The notes beneath the pieces were generated by a model. It saw nothing but the letters and a program-made list of their open reading frames with translations. It did no database searches and had not been told where the DNA came from. A DNA stretch of 64,000 nucleotides from Streptomyces sp. SAI-135 (GTDB taxonomy: Bacteria; Actinomycetota; Actinomycetes; Streptomycetales; Streptomycetaceae). Within the stretch, counting starts at the first letter, position 1. Each line of letters opens with the position of its first letter. Position numbers and translations under genes: made by a program. Shown piece by piece: positions 6,366 to 14,400 of this stretch. Location of the stretch: the NCBI RefSeq assembly GCF_029893805.1, contig NZ_JARXYP010000002.1, positions 806,001 to 870,000 of the forward strand. The letters are read 5' to 3'.

Positions 6366-8849
6366 TCAGACCCCCGATCCGACCTCCGGCAGGACGGCCC
6401 GGCCCGCCGCCCGATGCTCGGCCGCCACCTCCGGATCCGTCGCGTCGAGGACCGCCGCGATGCCCTCGTGGGCCAGGGACTCGGCATGCCGGTAGCCGAG
6501 CTTCGGGGCCAGCTCCAGGGCCTCGCGGTGCAGGCGCAGAGCCTGCTCGGGCCGGCCCGCGAGGCGGCAAGTCTCGCCGTAGGCACTGAGGAAGTGGATC
6601 TTCCAGTGGTCCTCGAACAGCTCCTCCAGGAGCGCGAACGCCTGCTCGTGGCACGCCAGGGCCTCGTCGTGGCGGCCCATCCGGCGCAGGGCGACACCGA
6701 GGCAGTTCAGGCACCAGGCCTCGTTGTGCCGGTGGCCGTCCTCGCGGGCCAGCGCGAGCGCCCGGTGGAGGTGGCCGAGGGCCTCGTCGGGGTCCTCGTG
6801 CGCGAGGGCCACGCCCAGCGTGATCAGGGCCGTCAGGGCGGGCGGCCACGCTCCGTCGGCGTGCGGGATCTCCAGTGCCGTACGGGCCAGCCGCGCCGCT
6901 TCGTCACGGTGCCCCAGCTGGAGCAGCGCCCAGGCCTCGTACGCGGTCGCGTGGGCCGTGCCCATGGGGCAGTCGGCGTCCGCGTACAGCTTCCCCGCCA
7001 GCCGGAACAGGTCCAGCGGCTCCTCGACGTATCCCTGGTCCCAGCGCAAGTAGCCGCGCCGCATGGTCAGTTCGGCCTCCGCCCGGACGTCCCCGGCCCG
7101 CAGCACCAGCGGTGCCGCCGCCTCGTACGCGGCGCTCGCCTCCGCCATGCGGCCGGCGTTGTACCGGGCGAAGCCCAAGTCGCTGTGCGCCTCGGCCAGT
7201 TGCAGGGGGTCGGCCAGGCGCTGGGCGGCGGCCAGGGACCGTTCGAAGAGGCCGTTGAGCATCGTGGTGCCGCAGCGCCGGGCGAAGTACGCCCGCATGA
7301 AGCGGGGCAGTTCGCACATGTGGCGGTCGGCCCCGGCGTCCTCCGCCGCCTCGAAGGCGGCCAGCAGGTTCAGGTACTCGGTGCCGAACCACACGAGAGC
7401 CGCGATCTTGTCGTGGAAGTCCGGCAGTTCGGTCGGCGGGCGGTCCACGGTGGCCTCGCGGCTCAGCGACAGGAAGGGCATCGCCGCATCCGCCGCGGCG
7501 GCCGCGTGCACGTAGTAGTCGAGCACCCGGGTCAGGGCCCGCTCGCGGTCCGCCGGGGAGTCCTGCTCGGTGGTGGCGCGGCGGGCGTGCTGGTGGACCA
7601 GGTCGTGGAGGCGGTAGCGGCCCGCCGCCGGCTGCTGGACCAGGTGGGCGTCCAGCAGGTCCTCCAGCATCGCGCGGGCGCTGCGCAGCGGCACGTCCGC
7701 CAGCGCCGCCGCCACGTACTCGTCGAAGGACGACCCGGGCAGCAGGCCCAGCAGCCGGAACAGCCGGGCCTTGGCGCGGTCCAACTGCCGTACGGACATG
7801 GCGAACGCGGTGTCGAACTCGCTCGCTCCCTCCGCCATCCGCTCCACGAGGATGCCCACCGTCCAGCCCGGCCGGTGCCGCAGCCGGGCCGCGGCCAGCC
7901 GCAGGGCCAGCGGCAGACGACCGCACAGGCGCAGCACCTCGGCGGTGGCCCCGGGGTCTCGGGCCAGGCGTCCCTCCCGGCTGTCGGTCTCGCCGCTGGC
8001 GCGGGCGAGGAGCTCGGCGCTCTCCTGCTCGGTCAGTACGTCCAGCGACACCGGCGGGACCTCGTCCAGGCCGAGCAGCCGGTTGCGGCTGGTGATGAGG
8101 GCGACGGAGGGGCCGGCGCCGGGCAGCAGGGGGCGGACCTGGTCGGCGTCGGCGGCGTTGTCGAGGACCACGACGGCCCGCCGGTGGGCGAGTTCGGACC
8201 GCCAGCAGGCGGCCAGCTCCTCCACACCGCCGTCCTGGGGCACCTTCTCGGAGGGGACGTCGAGGGCGGCGAGCAGTGTCCGCAGGGCGCGGTCGGGGTC
8301 GAGCGGTCTGCGGCCCTCGGTGAAGCCGTGCAGGTCCAGGTAGAGCTGGGCGTCCGGGTAGTCGGCGGCGAGCCGGTGCGCCGCGTGCACGGCCAGGCAG
8401 GTCTTGCCGACGCCCGCCATGCCGTCGACGGCGATGACCCGGCCGGCGGTCACCCCGTCGAGCACCGCCGCGAGCTGGGCCGCACGGCCGGTGAAGTCGG
8501 GCACGTCCCGTGGCAGGTCGTTGCGGGGCGGGCGCGGGGCCCCGGCGGGCGGCGACGGCGGGGGGACCTGGCGACTGGTCCTCGGCGGGGCGGGAAGGGG
8601 GCTGGAGGCCCGTTCCCACAGGGGGCGCAGCGGCCGCGGGTCGCGCTGGACGAGGCGGCACAGGGCGACGACCGCGGGCCACGGCGGGACCGTTCGGCCA
8701 CTGAGATACCGGGACAGGGACGACGAGCTGAGCCCGGTGTCCCGGGCGAGAGCCCGTACACCACGCTTCGACAGCTCCTGGAGCAGCCGCAGCCGTCCGG
8801 CCAGCTCCTCCTGCGGGTCGCCGCCCACTGTCCTGTCGTGCTCCACCAC
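6366..8849 (-). CDS. XRE-HTH / NB-ARC ATPase / TPR regulator (AfsR-like without SARP domain)
   Basis: 827 residues. An N-terminal helix-turn-helix at about 20-65 (ARDTGLSSSSLSRYLSGRTVPP) is followed by a Pro-rich linker and an NB-ARC STAND ATPase with P-loop GMAGVGKT (143-150), Walker B-like VVVLDNAAD and sensor LITSRNRL. A winged-helix segment and C-terminal TPR repeats (many LxxAxxxLxxAL-type units to about 820) complete it. Such proteins are actinobacterial signal-responsive regulators in which TPR ligand binding is thought to control ATP-driven oligomerisation and DNA binding. Unlike AfsR it has an XRE-type rather than SARP DNA-binding domain. The GTG start follows GGGGGAC. Target genes are unknown; neighbours give no clear clue. 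Confidence 0.85.
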   Translation of the reverse strand: MVEHDRTVGGDPQEELAGRLRLLQELSKRGVRALARDTGLSSSSLSRYLSGRTVPPWPAVVALCRLVQRDPRPLRPLWERASSPLPAPPRTSRQVPPPSPPAGAPRPPRNDLPRDVPDFTGRAAQLAAVLDGVTAGRVIAVDGMAGVGKTCLAVHAAHRLAADYPDAQLYLDLHGFTEGRRPLDPDRALRTLLAALDVPSEKVPQDGGVEELAACWRSELAHRRAVVVLDNAADADQVRPLLPGAGPSVALITSRNRLLGLDEVPPVSLDVLTEQESAELLARASGETDSREGRLARDPGATAEVLRLCGRLPLALRLAAARLRHRPGWTVGILVERMAEGASEFDTAFAMSVRQLDRAKARLFRLLGLLPGSSFDEYVAAALADVPLRSARAMLEDLLDAHLVQQPAAGRYRLHDLVHQHARRATTEQDSPADRERALTRVLDYYVHAAAAADAAMPFLSLSREATVDRPPTELPDFHDKIAALVWFGTEYLNLLAAFEAAEDAGADRHMCELPRFMRAYFARRCGTTMLNGLFERSLAAAQRLADPLQLAEAHSDLGFARYNAGRMAEASAAYEAAAPLVLRAGDVRAEAELTMRRGYLRWDQGYVEEPLDLFRLAGKLYADADCPMGTAHATAYEAWALLQLGHRDEAARLARTALEIPHADGAWPPALTALITLGVALAHEDPDEALGHLHRALALAREDGHRHNEAWCLNCLGVALRRMGRHDEALACHEQAFALLEELFEDHWKIHFLSAYGETCRLAGRPEQALRLHREALELAPKLGYRHAESLAHEGIAAVLDATDPEVAAEHRAAGRAVLPEVGSGV

Positions 8850-9026
8850 TGTCCCCCGCCCCCTGTCCCGCCCCGGCAGAACTTGTCCGGGCCGGATCGT
8901 GCCTGATCAAGGCCGTTTCGGCTGTCCCACGGTGTCCCACGGCCGTCGTCCTGACAAGCCCTTGAGGCTGAGATGGGGTCATGCCCCACCTCGACGGGGC
9001 ACCGCCCGACAGAGAAGAGACTCCCG

Positions 9027-9482
9027 ATGCAGCCCCGTATGCAGAACCCCGCCGTCGTCCTGTCCGACGCGATGCAGCCCGTCCAGCAGCTGTTCAAGGC
9101 CGTGCACTCCGGCGGGGTGGACGGGCAGACGCTGGAGCTGGTGCATCTGCGGGTCAGCCAGATCAACGGATGCAGTGCGTGTGTCGACGGCGGCGCCAGG
9201 ACCGCCCGCAAGGCAGGGGTGAGCGACGAGCGGCTGGCCACGGTCGCCGCGTGGCGGGAGGCGCCCTACTTCACCGACGAGGAGCGGGCGGCACTCGCGC
9301 TGGCCGAGGCGGCGACGCGCCTCGCCGACCGCCCCGACGCGGTGAGCGACGACGTCTGGGACACGGCGGCCACCTACTTCGACGAGAAGCAGCTCGCCGC
9401 GATCGTCCTGATGATCGGCGTCACGAACCTGTTCAACCGGCTCAACGCCACGACCCGGCAGATCGCCGGCGCCTGGGGATGA
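9027..9482 (+). CDS. Carboxymuconolactone decarboxylase / AhpD-like protein
   Basis: 151-residue all-helical protein with the AhpD-type redox motif in VSQINGCSACVDGGARTARKAG (CxxC with the following His replaced by Gly/Gly-Ala). In this family the two cysteines act as a peroxidase or disulphide adaptor site. The conserved HLRVSQINGC entry strand and FNRLNATTR near the C-terminus fit the CMD fold. The ATG at 9027 follows GAAGAGA; earlier in-frame codons lack a site. It is followed at 63 bp by the DUF1801 gene and then a sugar kinase, all co-directional, so co-transcription is possible. Confidence 0.85.
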   Translation: MQPRMQNPAVVLSDAMQPVQQLFKAVHSGGVDGQTLELVHLRVSQINGCSACVDGGARTARKAGVSDERLATVAAWREAPYFTDEERAALALAEAATRLADRPDAVSDDVWDTAATYFDEKQLAAIVLMIGVTNLFNRLNATTRQIAGAWG

Positions 9483-9545
9483 GCCGTGCGGCGCCCGCTG
9501 GGCGCCAAGATGTATCCGACCGTCAGTGAACCAGGAGGGAACGAC

Positions 9546-10004
9546 ATGACGAGCACCCGCAGGACGACCAGGAAGACCGAGACGTTCACCGACGAGGAGC
9601 GGGCCGCGATGAAGGAGCGCGCCCAGGAGGTCAAGACGGCGGCACGCCGCGGCTCGCGTGCCGACAAGGCGGCGGAGGACGAGGCCGCGGTAATCGCGAA
9701 GATCGCCGAGATGCAGGACTCCGACCGGGTCATGGCCGAACGGATCCACGCCGTCGTCAAGGCGAGCGCCCCCGGCCTGGCACCGAAGCTCTGGTACGGC
9801 ATGCCCGCCTACGCCAAGGACGGCAAGGTCGTCTGCTTCTTCCAGAGCGCGCAGAAGTTCAACGCGCGGTACGCGACCTTCGGCTTCAACGACAAGGCGA
9901 ACCTCGACGAGGGCACGATGTGGCCGACCGCCTTCGCGCTCACGAAGCTGACCGCCGCCGACGAGGCGCGGATCGGGGAGCTGGTGAAGAGGGCGGCGGG
10001 CTGA
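9546..10004 (+). CDS. DUF1801-type small protein
   Basis: 152 residues. The C-terminal two-thirds carries the DUF1801 (YdhG-like) signature: [46 protein letters not shown] split over several strands, then [13 protein letters not shown] and a final helix [13 protein letters not shown]. The N-terminal 50 residues are a charged, probably flexible extension rich in Thr, Arg and Lys. The family resembles the frataxin-like or iron-chaperone YdhG group by fold, but biochemical function is not established. The start ATG follows AGGAGGGA with good spacing. Confidence 0.8.
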   Translation: MTSTRRTTRKTETFTDEERAAMKERAQEVKTAARRGSRADKAAEDEAAVIAKIAEMQDSDRVMAERIHAVVKASAPGLAPKLWYGMPAYAKDGKVVCFFQSAQKFNARYATFGFNDKANLDEGTMWPTAFALTKLTAADEARIGELVKRAAG

Positions 10005-10040
10005 GGCCCGGGGAACCGCGAGCAGGAGAGGTACCGGAGG

Positions 10041-10937
10041 GTGGAGCCGACGAACAGCCGACGTCCCGCAGGGTTGTTCGTCGGCCTGTGCACGCTCGAT
10101 GTCATTCAGCTGGTGGACCATGTGCCCGGCGCCGACGAGAAACTGACGGCCCGTGAGCAGGTGGTGGCGGCGGGCGGTCCGGCGGCGAACGCGGCCGTGG
10201 CCTTCGCCCACCTGGGCGGCGCGGCCGGTCTGCTGACCGGTGTCGGCGCCCATCCGCTGGGCCGTGCGGTCGCAGCCGAACTGGGCGAACTGGGCGTGAC
10301 GCTGCGGGACTTGGCGGCCGGCTCGACTCAGCCGCCCGCCGTGTCCTCCATTCTCGTCACCGCCTCGACCGGGGACCGCGCCGTCGCGTCGACCAACGCG
10401 AGCGGGTACCGGCTCGCGCCACCTCCCGACCTCGACGCGCTGGTGGCCGCCTGCGACATCGTCGAGTTCGACGGCCACCACATGGAGCTGGCGACGGCGA
10501 CCGCCCGCCTCGCGCGGGCCACCGGCAGGCGCACGGTTCTCGACGGGGGCAGCTGGAAGGCCGGCACGGAGCGGCTGCTGCCCTCGATCGAGGTGGCCGT
10601 GTGCTCCAACGACTTCCGCCCACCCGGCACGGACACCCCCAAGGACGTTCTGCGGTTCCTGCGGGACCACGGGGTGGCCTGGTCCGCGGTGACTCGCGGA
10701 GGGCGGCCCATCGAGTGGGCGGGCCCCGACGGCGGTGGCACCGTGGAGGTGCCTTCCGTCCGGGTCGCGGACACGCTGGGCGCGGGTGACGTCCTGCACG
10801 GGGCACTCACCCATCACCTGGCCGCACAGGGGCACTTGACCTCGTACGGCTTCCAGGAGGCCCTGCGCGCCGCGGCGGCGGTGGCCTCGCGGGCGTGTGC
10901 CTCGTTCGGCACCCGGGCCTGGCTCCAAAGGCCCTGA
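10041..10937 (+). CDS. PfkB-family carbohydrate (ribokinase-like) kinase
   Basis: 298 residues. Both PfkB signatures are visible: the N-terminal glycine motif GGPAANAAVAFAHLGG and the C-terminal ADTLGAGDVLHGAL with the catalytic Asp of GAGD. Substrate lid strands TLDVIQLVDHVPG fit ribokinase-like enzymes that phosphorylate sugars or nucleosides. The protein lacks features that would name a sugar. The GTG start has GGAG about 10 nt upstream. A strong terminator follows at 10948. Confidence 0.85.
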   Translation: MEPTNSRRPAGLFVGLCTLDVIQLVDHVPGADEKLTAREQVVAAGGPAANAAVAFAHLGGAAGLLTGVGAHPLGRAVAAELGELGVTLRDLAAGSTQPPAVSSILVTASTGDRAVASTNASGYRLAPPPDLDALVAACDIVEFDGHHMELATATARLARATGRRTVLDGGSWKAGTERLLPSIEVAVCSNDFRPPGTDTPKDVLRFLRDHGVAWSAVTRGGRPIEWAGPDGGGTVEVPSVRVADTLGAGDVLHGALTHHLAAQGHLTSYGFQEALRAAAAVASRACASFGTRAWLQRP

Positions 10938-10947
10938 CGATCCGTCA

Positions 10948-10983
10948 GCGCGGGGCAAGCCCCTCGTCGGGGCTGCCCCGCGC
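10948..10983. terminator. Bidirectional terminator between convergent genes
   Basis: Left arm GCGCGGGGCAAGCCCC (10948-10963) and right arm GGGGCTGCCCCGCGC (10969-10983) form a 15-bp stem with one bulged A and a 5-nt loop. It lies exactly between the convergent kinase gene and the small membrane protein gene. Confidence 0.75.
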
Positions 10984-10993
10984 GTGACGAGGT

Positions 10994-11170
10994 TCAGGAC
11001 CTGCGGCCGCGCACGTTCCAGCCGCTGCCGATGCCGGCCAGGTGCAGTGCGAGCACCATGAGGCCGAGCAGCATGATGTTCGTCGAGGTGAAGGTGTCGT
11101 TGGTCGATATGTCGGCGGCGTTGATCAGAAAGGAGATGAAGAACAGGACCGCCGAGATGATGGCCAGCAT
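10994..11170 (-). CDS. Small two-helix membrane protein
   Basis: 58-residue protein starting MLAIISAVLFFISFLINAAD, with one transmembrane helix at about 2-18, a short polar loop (ISTNDTFTSTN), a second helix IMLLGLMVLALHLAGIG and a basic tail RGRRS. The ATG at 11170 follows GAAGGGA at about 9 nt. Small hydrophobic proteins of this plan are common in streptomycetes; no function is known. The upstream 250 bp to 11424 is a divergent promoter region shared with the GH43 gene and contains TTCGAA at 11295 and TTGAC-like elements. Confidence 0.75.
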   Translation of the reverse strand: MLAIISAVLFFISFLINAADISTNDTFTSTNIMLLGLMVLALHLAGIGSGWNVRGRRS

Positions 11171-11424
11171 GGGTGTCCATCCCTTCGCATGACTGAGGTC
11201 ATTGACGCCCCGTGCCCATCGAATTCCCCCAACTTGTCCGAGCATGCCGACCGTTGGGGGCCGAAGAACCGCTTGTTCGGCTGGTCGGACATCGTTCGAA
11301 ACCTCTTGACGCTGCCGTACGACCCGATTGACACTCTCGCAACACGACGTCACACAGCCGAAACGGCAGGGCGCCCACGGCCGAGGCCCCGCCACACCCT
11401 CCACGCCTCAGCAGGGAACCCCAC

Positions 11425-14400
11425 ATGACGTACACCGCACGTCCGCGCATGCGCGCGAGACGCCGGGCGGGCCGCCTCGCCGGTCTGACCGCCGCGTCAC
11501 TGTTCCTGGGCCTCGCCGCGCCCATGATCCCCGCCCGGGCGGCGGACACCGCGGACGTCACCGAGGGCCTGGCCCTCTGGTACAAGCTGGACGCCGCCAC
11601 CGGCAGCACCGTCACCGACGCCTCCGGCAACGGCCGCGACGGCACGGTGAACGGGACCGCCGACTGGTCGGACCCCGCACGCGGGCTCGCCTTCAACGGC
11701 TCCGACACCTACATCAAGGTGCCGGACAACGTCATGAGGGGCCTCGACTCCGTCACCGTCTCCACGGACGTGCTGATCGACCCCGCCCAGAGCACGCCGT
11801 ACTTCCTGTACGGCTTCGGCAACTCCAGCGGCGGCAACGGCAACGGGTACCTGTTCACCACCGGCAACTCCCTGCGCACCTCCGTCGCGAGCGGCAACTG
11901 GTCGACCGAGCAGACCACGAAGCCCGCCGACGGTCACAACCTCGCCCGCGGCGTCTGGAAGCAGCTCACCTACACACAGACCGGCACCACCGGGGTCCTG
12001 TACGAGGACGGTGTCGAGGTCGGCCGCAACACGGCCGTCACCCTCACCCCCGGCGCCATCGGCTCCGGCACCACCACCGCCAACTACATCGGCAGGTCGG
12101 TGTACTCGGGCGACAAGCTCTTCAAGGGCCGGATCCGTGACTTCCGTGTCTACGACCGGGCTCTGGCGGCCTCCGAGGTCGAGCAGCTCTCCCTCCCCGT
12201 CGCCGTCCAGGGCGTGGCCGACGACAAGGCCGCGCTGAGCCTCGGCGACACCAGCAAGGTCACGGCCGACCTGGATCTGCCGAGGACCGGCACGGCCGGC
12301 GGGTCGGCCATCACCTGGACCAGCGACAACACGGACGTGGTGAGCGGCTCCGGCAGGGTGACCCGCCCTCCCGCCGGCGCTCCGGACGGCCACGCCACGC
12401 TCACAGCGATCCTCAAGAAGGGTTCCGTGACCGACACCAAGAGCTTCGAGGTCACGGTCCTGCCGGACTTCGACGACGAGACGGCCACCCGGCGGGCGGC
12501 CGAGACCCTCGGTGTCCACAACCTCGACGACGTGCGCGGCAACCTCACGCTCCCGGGCTCGGGCGACTACGGCACCACCGTCACCTGGTCCTCCGCCGAC
12601 CAGCACGTCATCGACGACGACGGCGTGGTCCACCGCCCCGCGCACGGCGACGGCGCCACCACCGTCGAGCTGACCGCCACCGTCACCAAGGGCGACGCCG
12701 AGGCCACCCGCGTCCTCACCGCGAAGGTCCCCGAACTCCCCGCCGAGCAGGCCCTCAAGGGCTACATGTTCAGCTACTTCACCGGCGAGGGCACCGCGGA
12801 CGGCGAGCAGCTCTACGCGGCGCTCAGCAAGGGCGACGACCCCCTCAAGTGGCGGGAGCTGAACGACGGCAAGCCGCTCCTGACCTCCACGCTCGGTGAG
12901 AAGGGCCTGCGCGACCCGTTCATCATCCGCTCCCCCGAGGGCGACAAGTTCTACCAGATCGCCACCGACCTCAGGATCTACGGCAACGGCGACTGGGACG
13001 CCTCCCAGCGCACCGGCAGCAAGTCCATCATGGTGTGGGAGTCCACCGATCTGGTCCACTGGACGAACCAGCGGCTGGTCAGGGTCTCCCCGGACAGCGC
13101 GGGCAACACCTGGGCACCGGAGGCGTTCTACGACGCGAAGCTCGGCGAGTACGTCGTCTTCTGGGCGTCGAAGCTGTACGACAACGAGGCCCACTCCGGC
13201 GACACGTACAACCGCATGATGTACGCGACCACCCGCGACTTCTACACCTTCAGCGAGCCCAGGGTCTGGATCGACCGCGGCTACTCGGTCATCGACTCCA
13301 CGATGATCCAGCACGACGGCACCTACTACCGCTTGTCGAAGGACGAGCGCAACAACAGCTCCTCGACGCCCAACAGCAAGTTCATCTTCGAGGAGAAGAG
13401 CGACTCGATCCTGGACCCGAACTGGACGGCCGTCGCGGAGGGCATCGGCAAGGGCGCGATGAGCGCGGCCGAGGGACCGCTGGTCTTCAAGTCGAACACC
13501 GAGGACAAGTGGTACGCGTTCCTCGACGAGTTCGGCGGTCGTGGGTACATCCCCTTCGAGACGACCGACCTCGCCTCCGGCGACTGGTCCCCGGTCGCCG
13601 ACTACGACCTGCCGGCCAGACCGCGCCACGGCACCGTCCTGCCGGTCACCCAGGCCGAGTACGACCGCCTCCTGCGCGCCTACCAGCCGGACCGGCTCGT
13701 CGAGAGCGTCGAGGACATCTCCGTCAAGACGCGGATCGGCGAGGCACCGGTGCTGCCGGCCACCGTCGTCGCCACCTACGCCGACGGTGTCAGGCGTCCC
13801 GTCGCGGTCGCGTGGGAGGACGTCCCGGCGTCGAAGTACGCCCAGGCGGGCACCTTCGCGGTCACCGGCAGCCTTCCCGACGGCGCGGCGATCCCGGTCC
13901 GGGCCGAGGTCACCGTGTCGCAGGAGGGCCCCGACGTCCCGGCCGACCTGCTCGTGCACTACGGCTTCGACGAGTCGGGCGGCACCATCGCGCTCGACTC
14001 CAGCGGCCACGGCCATCACGGCACCTATGCCGGTACGCCCGCCTTCGGCACCGGCGTGCGGGGCGGCTCCTTCAGGATGTCGGGAGACGCGACCGGATCG
14101 CCGTACGTCAAAATACCGAACGGTGTGCTGAAGGGCGCCGACAGCGTGACGGTGTCGACCTTCGCCAAATGGAAGGGCGGCAGCAGCTTCCAGTGGCTGT
14201 TCGGGCTCGGTCCGGACAGCGACAAGTACCTGTTCGCCACGCCCTCCAACGGCGGAAACAGCCTCTACTCGGCCATCACCAAGGCCAGTTGGTCGGCGGA
14301 GTCGAAGCTGACGGCCGGTTCGCAGCTCACTCCGGGCGAGTGGCGGCACGTCACCGTCACCCTCGACGGGGCGACCGGCACGCTGGTCCTCTACGTCGAC

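Noticed and set aside
6366..8849. SARP-family antibiotic activator (AfsR orthologue)
   Set aside because: NB-ARC and TPR parts are similar, but the N-terminus is an XRE-type helix-turn-helix with no OmpR-like winged helix or BTAD domain.
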